Positions 50,060-58,610 of a stretch of 64,000 bases of DNA are shown piece by piece. Under the pieces are notes generated by a model that had not been told where the DNA came from, ran no database searches, and worked only from the letters and a program-made list of their open reading frames with translations. Numbering within the stretch: the first letter of the stretch is position 1; each line of letters opens with the position of its first letter. The stretch comes from JACNKJ01 sp964344565 (lineage in GTDB: Bacteria > Krumholzibacteriota > Krumholzibacteriia > JACNKJ01): positions 186,001 through 250,000 of the forward strand of contig CAYFNT010000002.1 of assembly GCA_964344565.1 (NCBI GenBank). The letters run 5' to 3'. The translations under genes were made by a program, and so were the position numbers.

Positions 50060-50647
50060 ATGGACCGGTCCAAGTCACTGATGGAAGCGGCGACGATACA
50101 GAAGCAGGGCACCGAGGACCCCCGGGAGGAGGCCCAGACCTACCTTCCCCTCGACCGGCGGCGGGCAACCCGCTTCCTGGCCGACTGGGAATCCTATGTC
50201 GGCGCCCTGCTCCGCCGCATGCGCGTGGAGGAGGAGGATGTCCTCTATCGGGTTTTCGACCGGGCCCTCGGCGCCCTTCCGGATTTCCGCGGAGAGAGCC
50301 GCATATCCACCTGGCTCTACCGCATCGCCTGGCGGGAAGGCGTCCGCCACCTGGAAAAGGCGGGCAGGCTGGGCGATCGCGAGGCCCCCATCGAGGCTGC
50401 GGCCACCCATGCGGACCCCGGCGACGATCCCGAGCGAGTGCTCGAACGCCTGGAGTCGGCCGAGAGGGTGCACGCGGCGCAGGACCGGCTCGGCCCCCGC
50501 GATCGGGAAGTCCTGGCCCTGCGCTACCTGGAGGAACTGAAGCTCTCGGAACTCGCCGAGCGACTTGACATTCCTCTCGGGACCGCGAAAGTTAGGGTGC
50601 ACCGGGCCCTGTCCCGGCTCAAAGACGAACTGGAGGATGAGTCATGA
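50060..50647 (+). CDS. ECF-type RNA polymerase sigma factor
   Basis: 195 residues. Region 2 is seen in DWESYVGALLRRMRVEEED, VFDRALGALPDFRGESRISTWLYRIA; region 4 is LGPRDREVLALRYLEELKLSELAERLDIPLGTAKVRVHRAL, a standard sigma-70 helix-turn-helix. It directs RNA polymerase to an alternative set of promoters, usually under control of a co-encoded membrane anti-sigma factor. The next gene overlaps its stop by ATGA and encodes a small membrane protein that could fill that role. An extension to 49973 covers the promoter and is rejected. Confidence 0.9.
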   Translation: MDRSKSLMEAATIQKQGTEDPREEAQTYLPLDRRRATRFLADWESYVGALLRRMRVEEEDVLYRVFDRALGALPDFRGESRISTWLYRIAWREGVRHLEKAGRLGDREAPIEAAATHADPGDDPERVLERLESAERVHAAQDRLGPRDREVLALRYLEELKLSELAERLDIPLGTAKVRVHRALSRLKDELEDES

Positions 50648-51051
50648 CGGAGCGCTGGGCACGCATCGGCGAACATCTGAAGAACGCCGCGCTCTACGAA
50701 GAGACCGGTGCGCGACCGGTGGGCCAGGCCTGGAGACGCCGGGTCCTGGCTCGCCATGGCGGCGAGGCTGTCGTCCTGGAGTCCAGCGGCTCCAGGCTGA
50801 AGCCCCTGTTGATCTTTCTGCCCCTGGTCCTGCTCGTCTTCATGATGGTCATGTCGGTCTGGAGCGCCTACGCCCCCTCGGCCGGCGATGACGACGGTCC
50901 CGGAGGCGCGGTGAAACTGGCCATGCAGCTATTGGACATCCAGATGCCGGCCTTCAAGATCTGGTACCTGGTCGCCTTCGGCGGCGCCGTCACGCTCATC
51001 ACCTTCCTGGTTCGAGGACGCACACCCAACTTTCTTCCCCTGGACTGGTAG
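50644..51051 (+). CDS. small bitopic membrane protein, candidate anti-sigma factor
   Basis: 135 residues. A charged cytoplasmic N-terminus (about 55 residues, containing WARIGEHLKNAALYEETG) precedes two hydrophobic segments (LLIFLPLVLLVFMMVMSVW and WYLVAFGGAVTLITFLV). No zinc-binding anti-sigma motif (HxxxCxxC) is present, so an anti-sigma role rests on its ATGA overlap with the sigma gene. It is three bases from the next gene. Confidence 0.65.
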   Translation: MTERWARIGEHLKNAALYEETGARPVGQAWRRRVLARHGGEAVVLESSGSRLKPLLIFLPLVLLVFMMVMSVWSAYAPSAGDDDGPGGAVKLAMQLLDIQMPAFKIWYLVAFGGAVTLITFLVRGRTPNFLPLDW

Positions 51052-51053
51052 GC

Positions 51054-51704
51054 TTGCAACTCAATCCTTTCAAGAATCGTGGCGGCACGCGCATCGGACC
51101 GGGCATACGGCGTCTGGCCCTGCCCGTGGATCAGCCCCGCGCCCTGGCCAATTCCAAGGACCTGCCCCTTTCGCTCACCCTCCGCGAGGGCGAGGATCGC
51201 CACGGCATCCTGGCTCCCGACGGCAGCACACCCTGGGGATGCCTCTTCTTCATGATCTTCGGAGCCTCGCTGCTCACCGCCATCTTCTCGCGCAATTGGG
51301 CGGTGGTCATCGCCTTGGGCGGACTGATCCTGCTCTGGGGCTTCTACAATCACCCGCGGCGGCAGGCCTCCGAGCCCATGATGCGCGCCCTGGGGCGCAT
51401 CGGTCAGGGCCACGTGGGCGAGGCCCTGCGCGAGATGGAGCAGGCCCTCGAGCGCATGCCCGACAGCGACGCCGTGCACTACATGGCCGCCCTGGCCCGG
51501 GCCACGGCCGGACAGTGGGATCGCGTGCTGGAGCACCTGGAGCTGGCGGAGCTGAAATTCAGGCCTTACGCGGAGTTCCATCACCTTCGGGGTATGGCGC
51601 GGAAGTCGTTGGGGCAGAATGAATTGGCCATGGAGGATTTCCGCGTGGCCCTGGAGTACGCGGACTATCCGCAGCGGGAACGCCTGGAGCGGGAGCTTCA
51701 GTGA
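51054..51704 (+). CDS. membrane-anchored TPR-like protein
   Basis: 216 residues. The first 85 residues are polar; a hydrophobic hairpin follows (CLFFMIFGASLLTAIFS and VVIALGGLILLWGFY); the last 110 residues form three TPR-like helix pairs (EALREMEQALERMPDSDAVHYMAALARATAG, EFHHLRGMARKSLG, ALEYADYPQRERLERELQ). The TTG at 51054 is the likely start, two bases after the preceding stop. It completes the sigma, membrane protein and TPR operon and may transmit an envelope signal. The terminator is about 105 bases downstream. Confidence 0.65.
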   Translation: MQLNPFKNRGGTRIGPGIRRLALPVDQPRALANSKDLPLSLTLREGEDRHGILAPDGSTPWGCLFFMIFGASLLTAIFSRNWAVVIALGGLILLWGFYNHPRRQASEPMMRALGRIGQGHVGEALREMEQALERMPDSDAVHYMAALARATAGQWDRVLEHLELAELKFRPYAEFHHLRGMARKSLGQNELAMEDFRVALEYADYPQRERLERELQ

Positions 51705-51807
51705 AGATTCCTGGAACTTGAGGGGGCCCGGACCGTAGAGAGGCTACCTTGAGCGATTGAGAGACCTCCTGCAGTAAACATCCTCCTTAGGCAAAGGGTT
51801 GAGACGA

Positions 51808-51833
51808 AAGGGCGGGCCGAGTGGCCCGCCCTT
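51808..51833. terminator. hairpin after the sigma operon
   Basis: AAGGGCGGGCC (51808-51818) pairs with GGCCCGCCCTT (51823-51833) around GAGT, an 11-bp perfect stem; the following CTTGCG is weakly T-rich. The gene-free stretch 51705-52035 also has a 9-bp hairpin (51872-51880 with 51894-51902) and a TATAAA at 51945-51950 that could be the -10 for the next gene; nothing else is seen in it. Confidence 0.65.
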
Positions 51834-52035
51834 CTTGCGTTCGAGAGGGACCCTTAGCGATCTTCCCGGACCGGACTCGTCGTCATTCCGGACACGAGTC
51901 CGACGCGCCAGCGCTCCCGCCTGTGGAAAAACCTCCCCGCGACATATAAACCCATCAGTGATAACGAGTTGTATCGCAGGCCCCACGGGTGCGGTTTCTG
52001 CATCAGCCGGTTCGCCCCGGTTTGGAGATGGTCCG

Positions 52036-52488
52036 ATGAGACGTCTTTCACTCCTCCTTCCCCTCCTCATTCTCCCACTCGACAGTCCGGCCTCCTCCAT
52101 CGAACTCAGCTGGTCGACCCTTCGTACCCTCTATCGCTCGGGTGCTGAGCCCGTGCTCCGTCGGCCGCCCTACGACCGTCTCGAGATTCGACCCATCGGA
52201 AGCCCCTTGAGCATCGTGCTCTCCGACGATCCGAAAGGGCAATCTCTGCTCGGGAAATTGCCCGGTCAGACACCGGTGCTGCTGGAAGCCGGACAGCCCA
52301 TACGCCTGGGCCCGGTGGATCTTCCCGTGGGCAGGTCCATTCTTTGGCTCATGGGAAGCGAGTTGCTCGTTCCACCTGGCGCGGATTCGCGGCAGTCCAC
52401 TCCCACCGACTGGTCCTGCTTGCGTATTTGCCTCGCCAGCGAGGACAGTGGAGCCTGCATCAAACGCTGTGGCAAGGACGAAGGTTGA
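52036..52488 (+). CDS. small secreted protein of unknown function
   Basis: 150 residues beginning with the signal peptide MRRLSLLLPLLILPLDSPASS. The mature part is beta-rich and polar (LRTLYRSGAEPVLRRPPYD, LPVGRSILWLMGSELLVPPG) and has a C-terminal cysteine-containing tail (CLRICLAS, CIKRCGKDEG) that probably forms disulphides after export. No domain recognised. The ATG at 52036 is used because it opens the signal peptide; the upstream frame to 51799 contains the terminator hairpin. It is 45 bases before another secreted protein on the same strand, and the three genes to 55777 may be one operon. Confidence 0.65.
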   Translation: MRRLSLLLPLLILPLDSPASSIELSWSTLRTLYRSGAEPVLRRPPYDRLEIRPIGSPLSIVLSDDPKGQSLLGKLPGQTPVLLEAGQPIRLGPVDLPVGRSILWLMGSELLVPPGADSRQSTPTDWSCLRICLASEDSGACIKRCGKDEG

Positions 52489-52533
52489 AACCATCGGGAG
52501 GCGGCTCGAACCCAGCCCAATCCGAGGAGGGCG

Positions 52534-53370
52534 ATGATGCGAACGGAAAAGTCCCCGAGCATGGCGCTTGCGCTTGTGTTCTCGATTCTGGCGCTCCACT
52601 CTTCCGCGAACTCCTGCGAGCCATACAATCCTTACAAGTACACGGGACCCGAAACGCTCGAGGTCTTCACTTTTCCACTGCTTCCCGGAACATCGGAATG
52701 GAACCAGGCCAGCGAGAAGTTTCGGGACGGCGAGGGTCCGAATCCCAGGGAATCGTTCACGGTCTCGGATACCGTGTTGATGAATTACTCCACGAAAGCA
52801 CTTCTGTGGACGGCGCTGAGGTATCCGCGCCGCCAACCCTGGGGCACCTATAGCCTGGCCCATCCGACCTTCATCGGGCTCGAAAGCAACTTCTTCCAGC
52901 GATTTTCGGGAGCCGAAATCGCGAGAGGGCGAGATGACTTCGCCTCGGCCCTCGTCGAGCTGTATCGGCAACATGAGCCGAATGATCTGTGGGACTGTCC
53001 CTTCATATCGAACCTGCATGGAAGCTACTTCCAAGAGGATCTTGGCCTGCTCGAGATCCTCCTTTCCAACTATGAAGTGCTGGACAGGCTGGACCCACGC
53101 GAAAAGGAAGATCTTCTCCATCTCGTACTCGAACGCTTCTCCGCGAGGAAAGACCAGGTGGCGGGAAACGGAACGTCCGCCGCATTGGCCGGACGCATCC
53201 TCTTGAGCCTGGATAATCCCGAGTTCAGGCGAGAGTGCGATCGAGATGATGCTCTCGAGGTCTTCTTGGACATGCCCCACGTTGACATCACAAGCCACTA
53301 TCCATACGCCGAGCTGGTGATGGAAAGCGGACGTCGATGGCTCGACAAAAGGGGGAGGGCTGATGAATGA
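52534..53370 (+). CDS. secreted helical-repeat-like protein of unknown function
   Basis: 278 residues. A signal-like start (SMALALVFSILALHSSANS) leads to a mature protein rich in charged helices (ALVELYRQHEPNDLWDC, LLEILLSNYEVLDRLDPREKEDLLHLVLERF) and ending in a basic tail. It has a few cysteines (SCEPYNPYKY, WDCPFIS). I do not recognise it. GAGGAGG precedes the ATG pair at 52534/52537. Its end overlaps the start of the next gene by 8 bases, so the two are co-translated and their products are likely exported partners. Confidence 0.65.
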   Translation: MMRTEKSPSMALALVFSILALHSSANSCEPYNPYKYTGPETLEVFTFPLLPGTSEWNQASEKFRDGEGPNPRESFTVSDTVLMNYSTKALLWTALRYPRRQPWGTYSLAHPTFIGLESNFFQRFSGAEIARGRDDFASALVELYRQHEPNDLWDCPFISNLHGSYFQEDLGLLEILLSNYEVLDRLDPREKEDLLHLVLERFSARKDQVAGNGTSAALAGRILLSLDNPEFRRECDRDDALEVFLDMPHVDITSHYPYAELVMESGRRWLDKRGRADE

Positions 53371-55777
53371 AATCGCCAAACGCTATCGGACTGCCTGCCT
53401 GATCGTTTTCTCTTTCGCCTACCTGCCCTGCGATGTTCATGAAGCGGCCTCCCGCACCGTCTATACGCCGAATGGATCCGAAGTTCTCTGCACCTGGGAG
53501 TTTGCCGAGGCGTCGGACGAAGAATTGTCCCACTGGTATTCGATCATCGAAGACTACATCGCCGAGGAGAATCTGGACGCCGAAATCGTCGACTCCGCAA
53601 GCAGGAGGTACAACTGCCATGCCTATGCCTGGCACATGACCGAGGGAGGGGGAGAGATTTGGATTGGGGCTTTCGGATCCGGGACGGAGTGTCCAACGGA
53701 AGAGGAAGCCCAGTGGGTTGAGGATATCTACTGGACCGATGGATCCTACTACGAAGTTTCGGGGCTAAATCCCAGTGATGTCACCGCCTCTCATGCTTCG
53801 AAGGTGAACTGGCCTCTGCCCTACAACGACGGCGGGAACCATTCAGCCGTCACCACCGATGAGGCTGGATACTTCATTTCGAAGTGGGGGCCTTATCCCC
53901 TGGTCGAACACTGGTGGAGCGATTGTCCCTACAACAGCAGTTTGCTGCGATTCTATCAGCGCTATGATCCGAATCTCGCGGTGGGCTTCGAAGGCGCCTG
54001 GGCCTTCCACGATGAGCTAGACCAACTCAAAGTGGCCTGGGTCAGCGATTCTGAACGCGGAAGCAAGGCTTTTGAAATCTACGGCGGGAATGAGCCCCAC
54101 GCCCTGCTCAAAACCGTCGCGGCCAGTGGACATCCGCACCTTCCACACTACTACGAAACAGCGGTCGAGTCAGCGGAGTCATCATTTCAGGTTCTCGAGG
54201 TCGATGAAGGTGATCGTCGGCAAAACGGAACCCGAATCTTCCCTATGGGACCTCCTCCGAGACATCTGGATGATCTCCGAAATCTGAATGACTGGGTCGC
54301 CCGCGGGTGGCCACGAGATGCAAAGCCGCCAAGGCCGGAGAGCACCGGGTCGGGATCTTCCCGCGAGGAACTCGTCGACTTCATTTTCTACAGCCCCCGC
54401 CAGGACTTCCTGACGGCATCGGCGCCCTTGGAGGCGAAGTTCCTCGAAGCCTTTTCCAGCACCAGCTGCTTCGTTCTGGGGGAGGACAGCAGCCCATGGA
54501 GTTGTCGGGCGGTGGCGGAGCACTTCCATCAGTTGGCGCTGAACGAAGGGCTGGGTCGTCGTCCCTTCCTCGTGATTCTTGGCGAGGCGAATGAGGACTA
54601 TGGTTCCGATGAGAATGTCGTTGGCACCTTCTATTCCCCTGACTCGACGGGGTCCTGCCGATGGAGCGACTGTGCTTCCGATACGAAGATCTTCGACTTC
54701 GACGAGGATGGACTACCCGACATGCCCTGGAGCAGGGTTCCGGTCTCGACCTTGGCCGAACTCGAGTTTTGCGTTCAGACGGCCGAGGACTATTGCGAGG
54801 GCTTGTTTCTTTCGAATCCGCGTTGCCTGATTCTCGATGGCGATCTGAACATGCATTGCGAAGCATTGACCCAACCCCGAGCCGCTCTCGAGAATATCGC
54901 GCAGATGTTCCAGGTGGCGGGTATCCCCGTCACCCTATTGCACGATAGCGAGTTCGAGAGCTGCTCGGATTTCCAGGTGCGACTGGATGCCGGAGTGGAG
55001 GCGATAGAGAGCGGCATCGGCGAAATGATCGGCATCGGTCGAACGACCAATCGATCCGTTTTGCCGGGTTACTTCTTCCAGAAGGTCTACGAGCCGGTTT
55101 TCACCATGAATCTGTTGCCGACACCCCAGAGGATTCTTGTGGAGTTCCCCGGCTGTGGCCTGGGGGACGCAGATCGCAGCAATCCCAACTACTATCCGAG
55201 CATCATGAAGATGTTCCTCACCGCCGATCCACAAAACGGCTGTAGCGCCGTCGCCTGGCTGGCGCACATGCGCGGGGGATATCAGAGCGAACACCTGGTC
55301 TTCGCGCAGCGCTACTTCGAGAATCGTCTGTCGGGGGAATACCGATTCGTCCAGGAGGCATATCTCGCAACGATTCGGGAACTGGGTCAGGATGGACCCG
55401 AGCTTCTGGACTATCTTCAGGGAGCCGGTTCCTTCGGCTGGCCCATGAGAATCGGAGCCAGGCCCATCGCGGTTCCCGATGATGGCCTCCGGGGATCATC
55501 TCGGGCAAAACTTCAGGTGTTTCCGAACCCCGCCAATCCGAAGCTGACATTTCGCCTGACGCTCCCCGAGGCCGGGTACCCACGTATCCGAATCTTCGAT
55601 GTAGGCGGAAGAAAGGTCGCCGAACTCGGGTCGGCTGACAGGCGGCCTGCCGGGGTCCACGACATTGTGTGGGCCGGCCACGACGACTTGGGGCGCGCCC
55701 TGGCATCCGGCCTCTACTTCGCCCGCCTCGAGGTCGGAGAACACACCGCCTCTCGGTCGGTCATCTTGCTCAAGTAG
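53363..55777 (+). CDS. secreted multidomain protein: NCHAYAW domain, gingipain-like segment and FlgD-like domain
   Basis: 804 residues. After a signal-like start, residues about 75-190 contain YNCHAYAWHM, NHSAVTTDEAGYFISKWG and VEHWWSDCPY, a Cys/His pattern like papain-fold (NlpC/P60-like) domains of Bacteroidetes exported proteins; Cys in NCH and His in NHS could be catalytic. Residues about 340-680 include FDFDEDGLPDMPWSRVPVST, which recalls C25 gingipain peptidases (DGxPDxxxGRxPV), but I cannot see the usual GHG histidine, so activity is doubtful. The C-terminus has FPNPANPKLTFRL, RIFDVGGRKVAEL, SGLYFARLE and ends LLK, the sorting domain, with PNPANP in place of PNPFNP. It has GGGAGG upstream and overlaps the previous gene. 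Confidence 0.7.
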   Translation: MNEIAKRYRTACLIVFSFAYLPCDVHEAASRTVYTPNGSEVLCTWEFAEASDEELSHWYSIIEDYIAEENLDAEIVDSASRRYNCHAYAWHMTEGGGEIWIGAFGSGTECPTEEEAQWVEDIYWTDGSYYEVSGLNPSDVTASHASKVNWPLPYNDGGNHSAVTTDEAGYFISKWGPYPLVEHWWSDCPYNSSLLRFYQRYDPNLAVGFEGAWAFHDELDQLKVAWVSDSERGSKAFEIYGGNEPHALLKTVAASGHPHLPHYYETAVESAESSFQVLEVDEGDRRQNGTRIFPMGPPPRHLDDLRNLNDWVARGWPRDAKPPRPESTGSGSSREELVDFIFYSPRQDFLTASAPLEAKFLEAFSSTSCFVLGEDSSPWSCRAVAEHFHQLALNEGLGRRPFLVILGEANEDYGSDENVVGTFYSPDSTGSCRWSDCASDTKIFDFDEDGLPDMPWSRVPVSTLAELEFCVQTAEDYCEGLFLSNPRCLILDGDLNMHCEALTQPRAALENIAQMFQVAGIPVTLLHDSEFESCSDFQVRLDAGVEAIESGIGEMIGIGRTTNRSVLPGYFFQKVYEPVFTMNLLPTPQRILVEFPGCGLGDADRSNPNYYPSIMKMFLTADPQNGCSAVAWLAHMRGGYQSEHLVFAQRYFENRLSGEYRFVQEAYLATIRELGQDGPELLDYLQGAGSFGWPMRIGARPIAVPDDGLRGSSRAKLQVFPNPANPKLTFRLTLPEAGYPRIRIFDVGGRKVAELGSADRRPAGVHDIVWAGHDDLGRALASGLYFARLEVGEHTASRSVILLK

Positions 55778-55779
55778 GA

Positions 55780-56769
55780 TCAGAGCTGGTCGAGGGCCTC
55801 GAGCAGTTCCCTGGCCGGAAGCGTCTCTTCCGGGCCGGGAAGAATCTTCTTCCAGGCCACGATTCCATTTTCGTCGACGATGAACACGCCCTTGCGGTGG
55901 GCTCGTTCACTACCTCCCACGAAGAGACCCCATCGCCGTGCGACGGCGCTGTTCATGTCGGACAGCAGATGCGCGCTGATGAAATCATACTCGTCGGCCC
56001 AGGCCCGATGGGTGTAGGGGTTGTCGCGGTTGATGGCCAGCACCACGGCGCCCCGCTTCTCGAATTCCTCGCGATGTCGGGCCAGGTCATGGAGCAGGTC
56101 CGTGCAGGACGGGTTGAAGTCGTAGCGGTAGAACACCAGCACGACCTTCTTGCCGGCGTACTCGGCCAGGGTCATGGGATTCAGTCGGGAGTCCATCACC
56201 TCGAAGTCCGGCGCGGGGTCGCCCACCTTCGGCGGCGGACCGACGGGCGGCTCCTCCACCTCGTCGACGGGACCGCGCCACTCTCCCGGCTCGGGCGGTG
56301 GCCCGTCCAGTAGTTCGGGAAGATCCAGGAGCAGCTTGTTGATGTCGAACTTGGCCGGCTGAAGGGTGATGTCGTGGCTGAAGCGAACCACGTTCTCGCC
56401 GTCGAGCACGAAGAAGGCGCGCTTGTTCACCCTCTGGGCGCCACGCGGGATGAAGGTACCCCAACTTCTGGCGACGCTGTTGTCCAGGTCGGAGTAGAGG
56501 AAGTAGTTCTCCAGGCCGAGTATCTCGACGAAGTTCCGGCTGGCGTAGATCGACTCCCGACTGATGCCCAGGAAGTGCTTGATGCCCTCGCGCACCATGT
56601 CGGGGGCGACGGCGTCCATGCCGGGCATCTTGCTGCCGCAATAGAACGAGAAAACCGTCGGGAAGAAGAAGATGGCCTTGGGGCCGGACAGCTCGTGGAG
56701 CCGCACCTGTTCGCCGAGGTGATTCTGAAGCGTGAAGTCGGGAGCCGCGTGTCCGATGGGAAGAATCAT
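55780..56769 (-). CDS. tandem double peroxiredoxin (AhpC/TSA-type)
   Basis: 329 residues made of two thioredoxin-fold peroxiredoxin domains joined by a proline-rich linker (about residues 150-178, ELLDGPPPEPGEW..PPVGPPPK). Domain 1: APDFTLQNHLGEQVRLHEL, FFPTVFSFYCGSKMPGMD with a peroxidatic-position Cys, SRNFVEILGLENYFLYSD. Domain 2: PAPDFEVMDSRLNPMTLAEYAGKKVVLVFYRYDFNPSCTDLLHDLARH with a second Cys. These enzymes reduce peroxides through cysteine sulphenic acid. A single-chain double peroxiredoxin is unusual; the two halves may be pseudo-dimers or differ in substrate. No signal peptide, so cytoplasmic. GGAGG lies 5 nt before the ATG. It is convergent with the cysteine-rich gene. Confidence 0.87.
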   Translation of the reverse strand: MILPIGHAAPDFTLQNHLGEQVRLHELSGPKAIFFFPTVFSFYCGSKMPGMDAVAPDMVREGIKHFLGISRESIYASRNFVEILGLENYFLYSDLDNSVARSWGTFIPRGAQRVNKRAFFVLDGENVVRFSHDITLQPAKFDINKLLLDLPELLDGPPPEPGEWRGPVDEVEEPPVGPPPKVGDPAPDFEVMDSRLNPMTLAEYAGKKVVLVFYRYDFNPSCTDLLHDLARHREEFEKRGAVVLAINRDNPYTHRAWADEYDFISAHLLSDMNSAVARRWGLFVGGSERAHRKGVFIVDENGIVAWKKILPGPEETLPARELLEALDQL

Positions 56770-56846
56770 GAAACCTCCAACTGTCAGCGGCAGGCTGCCA
56801 GCATGAACAGGTTAGGGCCTTGATATTCAAGCGTCAACCGCTGCGC

Positions 56847-56875
56847 TTGAGCGATCTTCCCTCCCCTGCTAGCCT
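56847..56875 (+). promoter_or_regulatory. leaderless promoter of pabB
   Basis: TTGAGC (56847-56852) and TAGCCT (56870-56875) are 17 nt apart, with 6 nt to the ATG at 56882. Confidence 0.65.
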
Positions 56876-56881
56876 GCCGGC

Positions 56882-58354
56882 ATGAGCGATTTCTTTCCGC
56901 AGCCCGCAAACGATCGCGGAGCCTTGGCACGAGTACCCCTCGCCCAGTGGCTCCCCCCCGAGGACATGCTCGCGGCCCTCGGCGGCGGCAGCGCCTTTCT
57001 CCTGGAGAGCGCGGGGGAATCGCGATCCTTCGCGCGATGGTCGCTCCTGGGAACCCACCCCGTGGCGCGCTTTCTCAGCCGCGCTGGGACGAATCGCTTC
57101 CACTGGATCAGCCGCGGGCAAAGCTGGACCTGGGATGAATCGCCCCTGGACGCACTTCGCCGCGCCATGGCGACCTTCCCGACGCCGAAGCCGCTGGACG
57201 GCCTGCCCTTCGCCGGCGGCGCGGTGGGCGTGCTGTCCTACGAACTCGGACGCATGTTGCTGCCCGTGCCTCCCAGGGCCCGTGACGACCTCGACCTGCC
57301 GGAATTGTCCTTCTACTTCTTCGACCGCTGCCTGCTGTTCGACCGATCCGAAGGACAGGCCTGGTCCCTGGCCTACGCTCGGGGGGCGAGCGAGAACGAG
57401 GCGGAGAAGGAGGCGACGATCAAGGCGAAGCTGCTCGCGGAATCGGTGGCGGACATCACGGCGATCGAAACGGAAGAGCCGAAGGGAAGCGGCGAGACCC
57501 TCGAGTTGCACGCCATGCTGGGTGCCGACGAGTATCGCGCCAGGGTGGATCGCTGCATTCGCGAGATCCACGAAGGCGAGGCCTACGAACTCTGCCTGAC
57601 CGGTCGTTTCGAAGCGGAGTACTCCGGCGATCCCTTGAAGCTCTATCGCGAACTTCGTCGCGGAAACCCCGCGCCCTATGCGGGCATGCTTCGATATCCC
57701 GAGGCGAGCCTGATCAGCTCGAGCCCCGAGCGCTTTCTCAAGGTCGATGCGCGGGGAGAGGTCGAGGCGCGCCCCATCAAGGGCACGAGGCCGAGGGGCC
57801 GGAGCCCGGTGGAGGACGCGGCCCTCAGGTCCGAACTCGAAAAGAGCCGGAAGGACCGCGCGGAGAACACCATGATCGTCGACCTGCTACGCAACGATCT
57901 CACCCGGGTCTGCGAAATCGGAAGCGTGGAAGTACCGCAACTCTGCGCCATCGAGGACTATCCCACGGTCTTCCAGATGGTATCGACCATCAGAGGACGC
58001 CTCGCCGAAGGCCGCGACCGTTTCGACCTGCTGGCCTCGGCCTTTCCGGGCGGGTCCATGACCGGCGCGCCGAAGATCGCCGCCATGAAGATCCTGGAAG
58101 AGATGGAACCCTGCGTTCGGGGTTACTATTCCGGCGCCATGGGATATCTCGGCTTCGACGGCGCCATGGATCTTTCCATGGTGATCCGCGCCGTGCAGCT
58201 TGTGGGCAAGCGCGCCCTCGTGGGCGCCGGAGGCGCGGTGGTGGCGGCCAGCGAGGCCGAGGCCGAGTGGCGCGAAGCCCTGACCAAGGCGCGCAGCCCC
58301 CTGCAGGCACTCGCCAGGGCGCAGGGCCTGAAACTGGGAGATGAGTGGCAATGA
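56882..58354 (+). CDS. pabB: aminodeoxychorismate synthase component I
   Basis: 490 residues, a chorismate-binding enzyme of the TrpE/PabB family. N-terminal part: AFLLESAGESRSFARWSLLGTHP. C-terminal core: GEAYELCLTGRFEAEY, PYAGMLRYPEASLISSSPERFLKV, RPIKGTRPRGRSP, DRAENTMIVDLLRNDLTRVCEIGSV, PTVFQMVSTIRGRL, FPGGSMTGAPKIAAM. The PIKGTRP motif (Lys, rather than the PIAGTRP of TrpE) is characteristic of PabB, whose Lys attacks chorismate. It makes aminodeoxychorismate for folate with a glutamine amidotransferase (PabA), which is not in this window. TrpE-like activity cannot be fully excluded. The start is fixed by the promoter ending 6 nt upstream. Confidence 0.87.
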   Translation: MSDFFPQPANDRGALARVPLAQWLPPEDMLAALGGGSAFLLESAGESRSFARWSLLGTHPVARFLSRAGTNRFHWISRGQSWTWDESPLDALRRAMATFPTPKPLDGLPFAGGAVGVLSYELGRMLLPVPPRARDDLDLPELSFYFFDRCLLFDRSEGQAWSLAYARGASENEAEKEATIKAKLLAESVADITAIETEEPKGSGETLELHAMLGADEYRARVDRCIREIHEGEAYELCLTGRFEAEYSGDPLKLYRELRRGNPAPYAGMLRYPEASLISSSPERFLKVDARGEVEARPIKGTRPRGRSPVEDAALRSELEKSRKDRAENTMIVDLLRNDLTRVCEIGSVEVPQLCAIEDYPTVFQMVSTIRGRLAEGRDRFDLLASAFPGGSMTGAPKIAAMKILEEMEPCVRGYYSGAMGYLGFDGAMDLSMVIRAVQLVGKRALVGAGGAVVAASEAEAEWREALTKARSPLQALARAQGLKLGDEWQ

Positions 58355-58374
58355 TCCACTCAGCGGGCAGCGCT

Positions 58375-58539
58375 AAAAAAGAGGGCCCTTGGCGGGCCCA
58401 GAAGACGATCGTGCGCCAGATGAGTGCATCCACTTGTAAGCGGCGGCGACGATGAGTCTTCGAATGTCCCTCCGCCGGCGAGCGTCCACAGGCACTCAGA
58501 GCGGGGTGTGATTCCCCGACAAAGCCGTTCGGTCGGGAC
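58375..58539 (-). ncRNA. candidate structured small RNA on the minus strand
   Basis: Between pabB and the next gene there is no plus-strand role for these signals, but on the minus strand TATACT (-10, 58546-58551) with a weak TGTCCA at -35 (17 nt) is followed by a putative transcript of about 165 nt that ends in an intrinsic terminator: GGGCCC (58394-58399) pairs with GGGCCC (58383-58388), then TCTTTTTT. Inside, CCCGAC pairs with GTCGGG (58532-58537 with 58515-58520), TGAGTGC/GCACTCA (58492-58498 with 58421-58427) encloses CGGCGG/CCGCCG (58472-58477 with 58441-58446). I do not recognise 6S, SRP, RNase P or tmRNA. No open frame with start signals is present. Confidence 0.5.
58383..58399 (-). 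terminator. minus-strand intrinsic terminator
   Basis: GGGCCC-5 nt-GGGCCC hairpin followed on the minus strand by TCTTTTTT. No minus-strand protein gene lies upstream of it within 1.5 kb. Confidence 0.65.
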
Positions 58540-58610
58540 ACTGTTAGTATAGCAAAGCACGGGCCGCGTGGACAGCGATCGATGTGGCGACGCGAAAGAG
58601 AGATCTCGAG

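Noticed and set aside
53363..55777. Active C25 gingipain annotation
   Set aside because: The catalytic GHG histidine and the Cys context of the family are not visible; only a short segment matches.
56783..56820. Tenth heptamer array (CTGTCAG/CTGCCAG-like)
   Set aside because: Only two units 14 bases apart match; too weak to call beside the clear arrays.
58355..58610. Minus-strand protein gene between pabB and the next gene
   Set aside because: The minus-strand frames here lack start signals and homology; an RNA explains the promoter and terminator better.
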